DNA of 64,000 bases from Streptomyces sp. NBC_00078 (GTDB lineage Bacteria > Actinomycetota > Actinomycetes > Streptomycetales > Streptomycetaceae), in the NCBI RefSeq assembly GCF_026343335.1, contig NZ_JAPELX010000001.1, forward strand, positions 7,502,001 to 7,566,000, written 5' to 3'. Both the position numbers and the translations under genes were made by a program. The notes below the pieces were generated by a model. The model was not told the DNA's origin, searched no databases, and saw nothing but the letters and a program-made list of their open reading frames with translations. Positions 15,705 to 23,935 of this stretch are shown piece by piece (position 1 is the stretch's first letter; every line of letters starts with the position of its first letter).

Positions 15705-16961
15705 TCACGCCCCGGCCAGCGCCGCCGCCAGCGGTCCGGCGTCGAGCGCGGAGATCACCCCGGCCAGGTCCACCGCGTCGCTCTCCGGACCGCGGCACAC
15801 CGCCAGGCAGGTCGGCCCGTCGTTGCCGCCCATCCGGCGCAGGAACGGGGTGAGGACCACCCGTGGGCCGATCTCCACCACATGGGTCGGGGTCTGCTGC
15901 GCGAGCATCGCCCGGGCGGCGTCGGCGAAACGTACGGGGGAGGTGATCTGCTCGCTCCAGTACGGCCCGTACAGCGGTTCGGTGGTCAGCCTGCCGTACA
16001 CGGTGGAGTAGAACGGCACCCGGGCCGGACCGCCGGCGACCCGGTGGGCGACCGCGTCGAACCTCGGCACCATGGGCGCCATCAGAGGCGAGTGGAAGGG
16101 GTGGGTCACCGTCAGATGGCGGCAGGCGATGCCCCGGCCCTCCAACTGCTCCTGGATGCGTTCGAGCCCCGCGCGGTCCCCGGAGAGCACGGTGGCCTTG
16201 GCGGCGTTGATGGCGCTGATGCCGACGCCGGGCTCGGCCGCGACCAGCTCGGCCGCCTCGAACGGGGCGGCGCAGGTGGCCATCATGCCGCCGCCGGAGG
16301 GCAGGTACTGCATGAAGGCGCCGCGCAGCGCGACCAGCTTGGCGGCGTCGGGCAGCGACAGGGCGCCGGCGACGGCGGCCGCCGCGAACTCCCCGATGCC
16401 ATGGCCCAGTACGGCGACCGGGGTCACGCCCTCGTCCCGGAGGGTCTGCGCGAGGGCGTACTCGACGGCGAACAGCGCCGGCTGGGTGAACGCGGTCTGG
16501 TGGATGCGCGGGTCGTTGCCCAGGATCAGCTCCACCACGGACGTCCCGGTGTAGGGCAGCAACTCGGCGGCGGCCTCGGCGAGATGGGCGCGATAGCCGG
16601 TGCAGTCCCGGTAGAGCCCGGAGGTCATACCCGGGTGCTGGGAGCCCTGACCGGTGAACGCGAAGGCCGCCCTGACGAGGCCGCCGCCCGCCGGACGCGG
16701 GTCGCGGTGCGCCATGTACCGGGCCAGCTCGCGCACCGTGGGGTAGGCCGCGATGTCGGTGGGGTCGATCAGCGGCCCGAACTCCTCCTCGATGTCGCCG
16801 TACAGGCTGAGCGTGGCCACCGAGTCGAGTCCGTACTCGTGGAAGGGCACGCTCTCGTCCATCGGCACACCGAGATAGTGGGTGAGCCGCTCCGTGAGCC
16901 ATTCGCGGTGGGCCACGTCGAACGAGTCGTCGTGCGCGTCGTCGTGCTGTGGTTCGGGCAT
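15705..16961 (-). CDS. ACP-AT didomain protein with altered AT active site (GHGIG)
   Basis: A 418-residue protein from ATG 16961. Residues ~15-85 are an ACP with EYGLDSVATLSLYGDI (Ser47). Residues ~98-400 are an AT domain: FAFTGQGSQHPGM, the nucleophile elbow AVLGHGIGEFAAAA, and THPFHSPLMAPM. The canonical elbow is G-H-S-x-G; here position 188 is Gly (codon GGC, read on both strands), so the catalytic Ser is missing. The AT may be a dead scaffold that docks another AT (2474-4267 keeps GHSAGE), or may have gained another role. It lies in the FAAL/acyl-CoA dehydrogenase operon, so the ACP probably carries the starter acyl chain. Confidence 0.88.
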   Translation of the reverse strand: MPEPQHDDAHDDSFDVAHREWLTERLTHYLGVPMDESVPFHEYGLDSVATLSLYGDIEEEFGPLIDPTDIAAYPTVRELARYMAHRDPRPAGGGLVRAAFAFTGQGSQHPGMTSGLYRDCTGYRAHLAEAAAELLPYTGTSVVELILGNDPRIHQTAFTQPALFAVEYALAQTLRDEGVTPVAVLGHGIGEFAAAAVAGALSLPDAAKLVALRGAFMQYLPSGGGMMATCAAPFEAAELVAAEPGVGISAINAAKATVLSGDRAGLERIQEQLEGRGIACRHLTVTHPFHSPLMAPMVPRFDAVAHRVAGGPARVPFYSTVYGRLTTEPLYGPYWSEQITSPVRFADAARAMLAQQTPTHVVEIGPRVVLTPFLRRMGGNDGPTCLAVCRGPESDAVDLAGVISALDAGPLAAALAGA

Positions 16962-17028
16962 GGTCGGTGCTCCATCTCGGGCGCGGGTGGATACCTCCGC
17001 CGGCGGGAAGGGGGTCCTCGTGGCGGCG

Positions 17029-18939
17029 CTACTCGGGCACTTGGCCGGTGCGGTGGGACAGCGTGCCGGGCGGCGTGGGGGCGTGCCCGGCCTTCCCCGG
17101 GGTCGCTCGGGCGAGTGCGGAGCCGTACAGGTCGTAGCTGCGGTGGTCGTGCAGACGGTCCAGGGCCTCCGCGAGCACGCGCTGTTCGCAGGCTGCGACC
17201 GAGTCGGGCAGGGACAGGCCGAGGCGGCGGCCCAGGCGGTGGAGCACCGCGGACGGCCAGGCCGGATCGGCCAGGAAGGTGTCGGTGCCGGCCAGCGCCT
17301 GTTCGCGCCAGACCCCCAGACAGCCGGCCGCCGCCAGGACCATGGTGTAGCGGTCGGCGAGCGCGAAGTTGCGCGGGCTGCCCAACGCCCCGCGGTCGCC
17401 GGGGTCGATCTCGCCGAACGCCTCGGCCAGATCGGCCAGTTCACCGGTGAAGGCCTGCGCCAGCGAGCGCAGCAGGGGCCAGTCCCCGCGCCCCGGGACG
17501 GTGAGGTCGGCCGACTCCAGCCACTCGGTGCACGCGATGAGGGTCGCGGCCAGCGGATCGCTGTCGCCGAGCAGGGACAGGCGCGGCAGATCGAGCGGCG
17601 GCAGATCCTCCTGAGGCCTGAACAGCGCGGCGGGCGCCTCCTCCTCGGCGAACCAGCTGTGCCGGGCGAAGTGCGGCAGCTGCGGCAGGATGCTGACCTG
17701 CCGGCCCGCGCTGCCGGCGTGGCCCAGCGAGGTGACGGGCAGGTCGCGCAGCTGCTTCTGGAACATGCCGTACGTCCCGCTCACCGCGAAGCTCTCCTCG
17801 CCGAGCACCGCCGACATCGCGTCCATCGACTCGGCGGCCAGCCGCGGCGCCAGATAGGCGGCCGACGCCGCGTACACGCTCATCTGCCGCGGCAGCAGAT
17901 GCAGCGACCGGGTGGCGACCAGGGCGAGACAGTCGATGAGCAGCAGATCGAGGAATGCCCCCGTCAGCACGTCGCGCACATGCCGTACGTCGAGCGAGGA
18001 ACGGCCGTCGTTCCGGGGCCGGGTGGCGAAGGTGGCCACGGTCCGCAGCGCGGTGTCGACGCCCGCGAGCACGATCGACGGGATGAGACCGCGGATCATC
18101 AGGGAGGACCGCAGCGACAGTTCGTAGCCGTCGCCGACCCCGCCGACCACGGCGCTGTCGGGCACGATGCAGTCGGTGAACGCCAGACCGCCGAACTCGG
18201 CGCTGCGCATACCGGTGGTGGAGTGCCGTTCGAGGTCGGTGATCCGGTCGGCGGGCAGGGCGGCGCGGTCGAGCACCAGCACCGAGTGGCTGCGGCCCCC
18301 GCCCGGGGCGTCCGACGTACGGGCGAAGACGACCAGGCCCCGGGAGCGCGCCGCGTTGGCGATCGCCGTCTTGCTGCCGTTCACGGACAGGCCCCCGGCG
18401 ACGGGACGGGCGGTCAGCTCGTCGCGGACGAAGTCGTTGCCGTGCGCCACCTCGTGTCGTGCGACGGCGACCCGGTCGCCGCCCAGCAGCAGCCCGGCGA
18501 CGAAGCGCTGCTGCTCGACGGTGCCCGCGGTCCACACCGGTACTGCGGCGAAGAAGCAGCTGAGGCCGTGGCCGAAGGCGACGGAGGCGTCCCGGCGGAA
18601 CAGCGGGCGCAGCAGGCGGCCGAGGACGTCCATGCGCCGTAGGCGGCCGCCGAGTTCCTCCGGTACGAACTCGGAGTTGAAGGCGAACGCGTCCAGGACC
18701 TGTTCGGCGCCGGCGAGCTGTTCGCCTGCGGCGTCGGCGGCGAGGAGGGCCGCGCCGCCCAGGGGGTTCTCGGGGTCGTCGAGAGGGCCGAAGGAGGCTT
18801 CCAGGGCGTCGATGCGGGAGCGCTCCGCGGGGGGTGCCGCGGTGGGGCGTCGGGCGTCCGCGCCTTCGCCGGGGCTGGTCGCGCCCCGCGGCGGAGCCGC
18901 ATATCGATACAGCCCCGCGCCGCTTTGGGGCGCTGTCAT
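17029..18939 (-). CDS. Large acyl-CoA dehydrogenase-like flavoprotein
   Basis: A 636-residue protein from ATG 18939 with AAAGGGGA upstream. The acyl-CoA dehydrogenase fold is recognisable: an N-terminal helical domain, the central beta domain with LSVNGSKTAIANAARSRGLV and HSTTGMRSAEFGGLAFTDC, and a helical FAD-binding region (SVYAASAAYLAPRLAAE, SGTYGMFQKQLRDLPVTSLG). A C-terminal extension of ~170 residues goes beyond the usual 380-420 residue enzyme. It would introduce an alpha,beta double bond in an acyl thioester, probably on the ACP of the adjacent didomain. Start and stop overlap the neighbouring FAAL gene (ATGA), which supports FAAL -> ACP -> desaturation. The catalytic base was not identified. 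Confidence 0.82.
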   Translation of the reverse strand: MTAPQSGAGLYRYAAPPRGATSPGEGADARRPTAAPPAERSRIDALEASFGPLDDPENPLGGAALLAADAAGEQLAGAEQVLDAFAFNSEFVPEELGGRLRRMDVLGRLLRPLFRRDASVAFGHGLSCFFAAVPVWTAGTVEQQRFVAGLLLGGDRVAVARHEVAHGNDFVRDELTARPVAGGLSVNGSKTAIANAARSRGLVVFARTSDAPGGGRSHSVLVLDRAALPADRITDLERHSTTGMRSAEFGGLAFTDCIVPDSAVVGGVGDGYELSLRSSLMIRGLIPSIVLAGVDTALRTVATFATRPRNDGRSSLDVRHVRDVLTGAFLDLLLIDCLALVATRSLHLLPRQMSVYAASAAYLAPRLAAESMDAMSAVLGEESFAVSGTYGMFQKQLRDLPVTSLGHAGSAGRQVSILPQLPHFARHSWFAEEEAPAALFRPQEDLPPLDLPRLSLLGDSDPLAATLIACTEWLESADLTVPGRGDWPLLRSLAQAFTGELADLAEAFGEIDPGDRGALGSPRNFALADRYTMVLAAAGCLGVWREQALAGTDTFLADPAWPSAVLHRLGRRLGLSLPDSVAACEQRVLAEALDRLHDHRSYDLYGSALARATPGKAGHAPTPPGTLSHRTGQVPE

Positions 18940-20684
18940 CGCAGTCCCCTTTCCGGCGCAGGCCGCCCTACGAGTCGGGCGACCTCCGGGTCGACCCACT
19001 GGTGCAGGGCGGTGAGTTCGCCGTTGAGGAACATGCGGCGCATGGCGGCGCGTTCGAGCTTGCCGCTGGTGGTGCGGCGGACCGTGCCGGGGCGTACCAG
19101 AAGCACCCCGCCCGCGGACACGTCGTACTGGTCGTGGAGCCGGCGCTGGACGCTGGAGGTGAGTGCGGCCAGATCGACGCCGTAGCGGCTGCGCGCCCGC
19201 AACTCCTGTACGACGACGACGCGTTCGCGTTCGCCGGGCACCCCGAACGCGGTGCCGGAGCCGAACAGGGCGCTGACCTCGCGCACCGTGCGCTCCAGGT
19301 CCTGCGGGTAGAGGTTGCGGCCCGCCACCACGATCATGTCCTTGATCCGGCCGGTCACACAGAGCCGCCCGTCGACGAGGGTGCCGAGGTCCCCGGTGCG
19401 CAGATAGCCGCCCTCGCCGTCCTTGATCCGCCCGCCGAAGGCGTCGGCGCTCTCCCTGGGCCTCGCCCAGTAGCCGCGGGAGACCGTCTCGCCGCGCACC
19501 CAGATCTCCCCGACCAGGCCGTCGTCGAGCGGCTCCTGGGTGTCCGGATCGACGATCCGCACCTCGGCACCGGTGGCCCGGCCGCAGGACACGACCTCGG
19601 CCACCGCCCCCGCGGCCCCCGGCGGCACGGGCAGCTTGTGGGTGTCGAACCCCCGGGCGGAGCGGTCGCCGCAGACCAGCAGCGTCGCCTCGGCCAGGCC
19701 GTAGCAGGGCACGAGCGCCTCGGGGCGCAGTCCCGCGGGGGCGAAGCGTTCACGAAAGGCCCGCAGGGTGGCGGCGTTCACGGGTTCGCCGCCACTGACG
19801 GCGACCTGCCAGCCGGACAGGTCGAGGCCGGCGAGCTGGCTGTCGTTGACACGGCGCACGCACAGGTCGTACGCGAAGTCGGGGGCGCCGCTGACGGTGA
19901 GTCCGTAGCGCGAGATGGTCTCCAGCCAGTGTGCCGGGCGCTTGACGAAGGCGACGGGGGAGAGCAGGACGGCGGTGCCGCCGAGCCACAGGGCGTGCAG
20001 CAACTGCCCGACCAGGCCCATGTCGTGGTGCAGCGGCAGCCAGCCGCCGATCCTGGCGCCCGGTACGGTGCCGAGCGCCTCGTGGATCGCGCGGTGGTTG
20101 GCGAGCAGCGCCCGGTGCGTCACGATCACGCCGCGCGGCTCGCGCGTCGAGCCCGAGGTGTACTGCAGGAACGCCACGTCGTCGGGTTCCTGCCGCGGCG
20201 GCTGCCACGGTTCGCCGTCGTCCGCGACGTCGGCGTCCATGACGTCGGCGTCGGTGGGGACGCACGTGATGTCCCCGTGTCCGGTGCGCGCCATCAGCTG
20301 GGTGACGTCGGGGGCTTCGGCGAGCGAGGTCAGCACACAGCCGGCGGCGGCGTCCTTGGCGATGCCCGCGATGCGCTCGTCGTGCCGGCCCAGGTCGCCG
20401 GGCGGCGCGGCGGGCACCGCGATCACGCCCGCGTACAGACAGGCCAGAAACGCGATGCCGAACAGTTTGCGCGAGGTGTGCAGGATCAGTACGCGCTCGC
20501 CCGGTGCCGCGTGACGCCCGATCCGGACGGCCACGATGCGCGCCGCCCGGTCGAGTTCGGCGTAGGAGAGAGTCTCGGGCCGCAGTGCTCCGTCCCACTC
20601 GGTGAGGAGGATCAGCGCCTCACGGTCGGGTGACTCGGCGACCCTGCCGCGCACGATGTCGGTGAATGTCCGATGGCCGGTCAA
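18936..20684 (-). CDS. Fatty acyl-AMP ligase (FAAL)
   Basis: An adenylate-forming enzyme of 582 residues from TTG 20684, chosen because GGGGAGGG lies just upstream and the family begins at TFTDIVRGRVAE. An ATG at 20780 would add a low-complexity tail encoded by tandem repeats. Motifs: ACLYAGVIAVPAAPPG, the P-loop-like QYTSGSTREPRGVIVTH, GWLPLHHDMGLVG, PAHWLETISRYG, ATLLVCG and TGDLGTLVDGRLCVTGRIKD. The LP-L-HHDMGL and SP..F-KRP..WL..IS patterns distinguish FAALs from CoA ligases. It adenylates a free acid and loads it on a carrier protein, most likely the ACP-AT didomain. It fits the supply of a non-acetate starter. Confidence 0.9.
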   Translation of the reverse strand: MTGHRTFTDIVRGRVAESPDREALILLTEWDGALRPETLSYAELDRAARIVAVRIGRHAAPGERVLILHTSRKLFGIAFLACLYAGVIAVPAAPPGDLGRHDERIAGIAKDAAAGCVLTSLAEAPDVTQLMARTGHGDITCVPTDADVMDADVADDGEPWQPPRQEPDDVAFLQYTSGSTREPRGVIVTHRALLANHRAIHEALGTVPGARIGGWLPLHHDMGLVGQLLHALWLGGTAVLLSPVAFVKRPAHWLETISRYGLTVSGAPDFAYDLCVRRVNDSQLAGLDLSGWQVAVSGGEPVNAATLRAFRERFAPAGLRPEALVPCYGLAEATLLVCGDRSARGFDTHKLPVPPGAAGAVAEVVSCGRATGAEVRIVDPDTQEPLDDGLVGEIWVRGETVSRGYWARPRESADAFGGRIKDGEGGYLRTGDLGTLVDGRLCVTGRIKDMIVVAGRNLYPQDLERTVREVSALFGSGTAFGVPGERERVVVVQELRARSRYGVDLAALTSSVQRRLHDQYDVSAGGVLLVRPGTVRRTTSGKLERAAMRRMFLNGELTALHQWVDPEVARLVGRPAPERGLR

Positions 20685-20697
20685 CGCCCTCCCCTTT

Positions 20698-20748
20698 CGC
20701 TGTCGGGTTCCGCTGTCGGGTTCTGCTGTCGGATTCCGGTGTCGATTC
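20698..20748. repeat. 13-bp tandem repeat at the FAAL 5' end
   Basis: CGCTGTCGGGTTC is present twice exactly (20698-20710, 20711-20723), then once with two changes (20724-20736) and once in a shortened form (20737-20748). It separates the carboxylase epsilon gene from the FAAL start and, if translated, would give an Arg/Asn/Pro-rich tail. It is more likely an untranslated, recently expanded tract. Confidence 0.7.
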
Positions 20749-20798
20749 CGCTGTTGTTGTCGGTTGTGTGTCGGTGACATGTGGTCCTGGTCCCGCGG

Positions 20799-21002
20799 TC
20801 ATCTCCCCGGCCGGGGTGGCGAGAGATGGCTCGCGTTCTTGACGGTCCAGTCCGCGTACGCCGCCTTCGTCTCCGTCTCCGGTTCCGGCCCACGGCGCGA
20901 GAGGGCGAGCAACACGGCGGTCACGGCGGCCAGTTCGGCCGCGTCGGGCCGGCCGCGCACCACGGTGATGTGCGTCTCGTCGGTCATGGAAACAGCGTGC
21001 AT
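20799..21002 (-). CDS. Acyl-CoA carboxylase epsilon subunit
   Basis: A 67-residue protein with the actinobacterial AccE/PccE pattern: THITVVRGRPDAAELAAVTA, a short helix-forming stretch, and a C-terminal Trp in ADWTVKNASHL. Epsilon subunits stabilise the alpha-beta acyl-CoA carboxylase complex. The start is ATG 21002, with AAGGTG seven bases upstream; MTDETH at 20987 is the alternative. It lies 11.7 kb from the beta subunit gene (7550-9139), unlike the usual adjacent arrangement, yet both are in the same locus, suggesting a dedicated extender-supply enzyme borrowing a housekeeping alpha subunit. It heads the FAAL / dehydrogenase / ACP-AT / PPTase operon. Confidence 0.8.
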   Translation of the reverse strand: MHAVSMTDETHITVVRGRPDAAELAAVTAVLLALSRRGPEPETETKAAYADWTVKNASHLSPPRPGR

Positions 21003-21038
21003 GCCACACCTTGAGCGGCCCTCGCGCCCCGAACGCGA

Positions 21039-21069
21039 CCGAGCCGAGGACCAGAGGTCCTCGGCTCGG
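21039..21069 (-). terminator. Strong hairpin after the cyclase/ABM operon
   Basis: A perfect 14-bp stem (21039-21052 with 21056-21069; core GAGCCGAGGACC) with the 3-nt loop AGA lies between the stop of the ABM gene (21102) and the start of the epsilon gene (21002). There is no T-tract, as usual in Streptomyces. It probably ends the citramalate synthase-KASIII-cyclase-ABM transcript. Confidence 0.7.
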
Positions 21070-21101
21070 CTCTCGCTCGGGCAGAGCCCTCAGCGGTCGT
21101 C

Positions 21102-21731
21102 TCAGTCGATCACGCGCTCGTAGGCCACATGCCGGGTCCGCTCGACGACGACCTCGGCGCCCACGCCCAGTTCGTGCTGGGCCGCCAGGGCCGGTGCGCT
21201 GCTCAGGGCCCGTTCCAGGGACCCGGGTTCCCGCCACCACAGCACGCCCGTGTAGTGGGTGGGGCGCAGCAGGGAGCGCAGCAGGTCGCTGCCGCCGAAG
21301 CCGCCCGCCTCGGCGAGGGCGTCGGTGAGCGCGGCGAACCGCCGCTCGAAGGCGCGCCAGTCCCCGCCGACCCGGGCGCGCAGCAGGGCCACGCTCTCCG
21401 TGCCGACGACAGCGTTGTCCCTCAGCACCCGGGACACGCTCACGGCCTGGTCGACCTCCGTCTCGACGAGTGGTTCCAGACGCTCGACGTGCACCAGGAA
21501 GGTGTCGTCGTGCACCGTGTCGAGGAAGGCGCGCAGGGTGCGCCAGTGTCCCAGGTGGACGTACACGTGCGGCCGTTCGGCCAGGCGCAGGGTCACCAGG
21601 AAGTCGAAGTCGCTGCGGCGGCGCAGGAACTGGGAGTGTTCGCGAAACAGCCGCTCGAACCTGTCGGTGTCACCCTTGACCTCGAAGCGGTTGATGACCG
21701 TGACGGGGCCCGATAGTTCACGTCCGGGCAT
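21102..21731 (-). CDS. Tandem ABM-fold (antibiotic biosynthesis monooxygenase) protein
   Basis: A 209-residue protein from ATG 21731, overlapping the 3' end of the cyclase gene by 14 nt. It contains two dimeric alpha-beta-barrel repeats: residues ~8-100 (VTVINRFEVKGDTDRFERLF, then a His/Tyr-rich VYVHLGHW) and ~105-200 (VALLRARVGGDWRAFERRFA, TGVLWWREPGSLERAL). Cofactor-free anthrone oxygenases and some polyketide cyclases of type II PKS pathways have this fold, and tandem forms of about 200 residues are known. It probably oxidises or cyclises an early aromatic intermediate. Tight coupling to the aromatase/cyclase supports an early tailoring step. Confidence 0.82.
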   Translation of the reverse strand: MPGRELSGPVTVINRFEVKGDTDRFERLFREHSQFLRRRSDFDFLVTLRLAERPHVYVHLGHWRTLRAFLDTVHDDTFLVHVERLEPLVETEVDQAVSVSRVLRDNAVVGTESVALLRARVGGDWRAFERRFAALTDALAEAGGFGGSDLLRSLLRPTHYTGVLWWREPGSLERALSSAPALAAQHELGVGAEVVVERTRHVAYERVID

Positions 21732-22749
21732 GCACTTCCTCCGCGAATTGCTTGGCATGGCGCAACGTGGTGGAGCTGTTGGTGCCCAGGGCCTTGCGGA
21801 CCAGAGACCTCGCCTCGGCGAGCGTGGCCTCGGGACCCAGTGCGCTGCGCACGCCCTCCGGGTCGAGCACCACAGTGTGCCAGGAGGTGACGGTGAGGGT
21901 CTCGCCGTCACCGGACGGTTCGATGGTCCAGCGTCCTGTGTGCACCCGCATCGCCACCGGCACCCGCAGTTGCTTGTACACGATCTCCCCACGGTCCTCG
22001 AAGCACACCCGGACCGAGGTGGTGTTGTGCAGGGAGCCGTCAGGACTGCGGGTGTCCATGTCCATGTGCTGGATGCCGGGTTCGTCCTCGGTCAGGGCGA
22101 GCCGCGCCACGTGCGGGAGCCGCTCGGGCCAGAGATCGGCACGGTCGAGGAAGGCGTACACGTCGCCGGCCGCTCCGGCGACCGTCACCGAGTCGCTGAA
22201 GGTGAAGCGGAGTTCCCCGGCCGCCTCGCCGAGTTCCGCCGCGTTCTTCAGGGCGGCGAGCTCGGCGACGCTGTTGCGGTCGACGGCGCGCTCGATCAGT
22301 TTCCCGGCCTCCGGGTCATCGCCGACCGCACGGTAGTCGTGCAGGAGCACCACCCGCGTCGCGCCGTCCTCCAGGGGCTCGATGCGCCAGGTGCCGCCCA
22401 TCGAGGCGACGGGAGCCGCCGAGACCACCTGGCGGAAGGTGACGACACGGGCCCGCGGATCGAGGGTGCGTCGCGAAGTCCAGGTACGCACCTGCTCGTT
22501 GGCGATCGCCCAGATGCGCAGCAACTGCTCGCCGGTGCCGGTGCCGGTGCCGGTCGCTTCCCGGGCCCGGCTTTCTTCGAGCACCTCGACGTGCACGGTG
22601 GGCCCGAACACCTGGGGCCAGGCGGCGACATCGGCCACCAGCGCGTAGACGGCGTCCGGCGGAGCCGCCACGGTCACGGAGTGCTCGGTGACGTGAGTGC
22701 CGGTGACGGGGGCGGAGTCCGGTATGTCGCTCGTAACGGTCGTCGCCAC
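21718..22749 (-). CDS. Di-domain aromatase/cyclase (SRPBCC)
   Basis: A 343-residue protein from GTG 22749 with GAAGGA upstream. It consists of two START/SRPBCC domains: residues ~20-165 (EHSVTVAAPPDAVYALVADV, WRIEPLEDGATRVVLLHDYR) and ~185-335 (DSVTVAGAAGDVYAFLDRAD, WTIEPSGDGETLTVTSWHTV). Di-domain ARO/CYCs, as in actinorhodin-type pathways, usually act on chains whose C9 keto group is reduced and direct C7-C12 first-ring closure and aromatisation. The ActIII-type ketoreductase at 45626 is the matching partner. The stretch TGTGTGTG at residues ~66-73 is a small simple-sequence expansion on the first domain's surface. Confidence 0.93.
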   Translation of the reverse strand: MATTVTSDIPDSAPVTGTHVTEHSVTVAAPPDAVYALVADVAAWPQVFGPTVHVEVLEESRAREATGTGTGTGEQLLRIWAIANEQVRTWTSRRTLDPRARVVTFRQVVSAAPVASMGGTWRIEPLEDGATRVVLLHDYRAVGDDPEAGKLIERAVDRNSVAELAALKNAAELGEAAGELRFTFSDSVTVAGAAGDVYAFLDRADLWPERLPHVARLALTEDEPGIQHMDMDTRSPDGSLHNTTSVRVCFEDRGEIVYKQLRVPVAMRVHTGRWTIEPSGDGETLTVTSWHTVVLDPEGVRSALGPEATLAEARSLVRKALGTNSSTTLRHAKQFAEEVHART

Positions 22750-22881
22750 GGCGGTCCTTCCTTCGGTCGTGCCGTCCAGGACGGCGATCAGCAGATTGGC
22801 ACAGGTACCTTGAGCCCACCTCGACGGCGGGTGGAGAGCGGCTGGATCACATCGGGCGCCGGGCCGGGGCCGCGGCTGCGG

Positions 22882-23910
22882 TCAGGCCCAGCAGGGCCGT
22901 TCGGTGATCTCGACGACGGCGCAGCCCCAGCTGTAGCCCGCGCCGACACTGATCAGTACGCAGCGGTCGCCGGGTTCAGCCTTGCCGGAGACCAGCAGGT
23001 GATCGAGGCTCGCGAACTGGTCGCCCGCGCCGAGATGGCCGACGGTCCGGCTGAACTCCCAGGTGGTGCGGGCCGGTTCGATGCCGAATGGCTTGTAGTA
23101 GATGGACTGCAGCCGACGGCGCCCGAAGTGCGGGAGCACCACCCAGCGTGCGTCGCCGAGGTCCATTCCGGCGTCGGCGAGCGCCTGCTTGAGCACGGTC
23201 TGCTGCCCGTTGTACGCCCGGGTGATGGCGTACGACATGCCCACCCGGCCGACGAAGGCACGCTTCGCCTCCTCGAAGTCCACCGGCATCCGGCTGCCGA
23301 ACGGCGCAGGCGTGAACGGCTCGTCGCCGCGGTGCAGGGGCTCCAGCGACGGATCGGCGTGCAGCGCGAGGGAGACCAGCCGAGCGAAGCCGCCGCGCCG
23401 GGAGAGGACAAGGGCGGAGGCGCCGTCGGCGTAGGGCGTGCCGGGATCGGTCTGCCAGCGGTCGATGCCCGGCGGGCAGAAGCGGTCGGCGCAGGTGAGC
23501 AGCGCGTCGCCGTGTCCGTGGCCGGCGGTGAGATAGGCGGCGGCGAGGTCCAGGGCGGCGAGGCCCCCGTTGGACATCTGCCGGATCTCCAGCGCCGGGC
23601 AGTTGTTGCCGAGGGCTTCTCGCTGGATGTACGAGCCCACGGGCCACAGGTCCTGGCCCTGGTGGTAGGTGTCCGCGTGCAGCAGCAGATCCACGTCGGC
23701 GGGGTCGCTGCCCGCGCGGGTCAGCGCCGTCCTGGCGGCGTGCGCCGCCATCTCGGCCGCCGACTCGTCCGGCGAGTACGACACCGACACGGCGCCGGTG
23801 GCAGTGGCGAGGCCCGGCGGGCAGTCGCCCGCGGCCACGGCGTCGTCGATGCGTAGACGGGACGGGAGACGTACGGACGTCGCCCGCAGGTGGATGTCTT
23901 CCACGCGCAC
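22882..23910 (-). CDS. KASIII-like acyltransferase with Ser in place of the active Cys
   Basis: A 342-residue protein from GTG 23910 (TGGAG five bases upstream; GTG 23904 is an alternative). The fold is FabH-like (LLHADTYHQGQDLWPVGSYI, ALLTCADRF, TPYADGASALVLSRR). The nucleophile region reads ALEIRQMSNGGLAALDLA, so residue 113 is Ser where KASIII has Cys. The His is in VVLPHFGRRR (His261), and the usual Asn motif is replaced by GHLGAGDQFASL (Asp297). A nucleophile-His-Asp arrangement is known from CerJ-type acyl-transferring KASIII homologues, and DpsC of daunorubicin uses a Ser nucleophile for starter selection. It probably primes the PKS with the FAAL-derived acyl group or transfers it as an ester. 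Confidence 0.88.
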   Translation of the reverse strand: MRVEDIHLRATSVRLPSRLRIDDAVAAGDCPPGLATATGAVSVSYSPDESAAEMAAHAARTALTRAGSDPADVDLLLHADTYHQGQDLWPVGSYIQREALGNNCPALEIRQMSNGGLAALDLAAAYLTAGHGHGDALLTCADRFCPPGIDRWQTDPGTPYADGASALVLSRRGGFARLVSLALHADPSLEPLHRGDEPFTPAPFGSRMPVDFEEAKRAFVGRVGMSYAITRAYNGQQTVLKQALADAGMDLGDARWVVLPHFGRRRLQSIYYKPFGIEPARTTWEFSRTVGHLGAGDQFASLDHLLVSGKAEPGDRCVLISVGAGYSWGCAVVEITERPCWA

Positions 23911-23935
23911 AGCCGCTCCAGAGGGTTCGAGAGGG

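Noticed and set aside
20685..20780. N-terminal 32-residue extension of the FAAL from ATG 20780
   Set aside because: It is encoded by tandem repeats, has low-complexity composition and a poor SD, whereas TTG 20684 has GGGGAGGG and matches the family N terminus.
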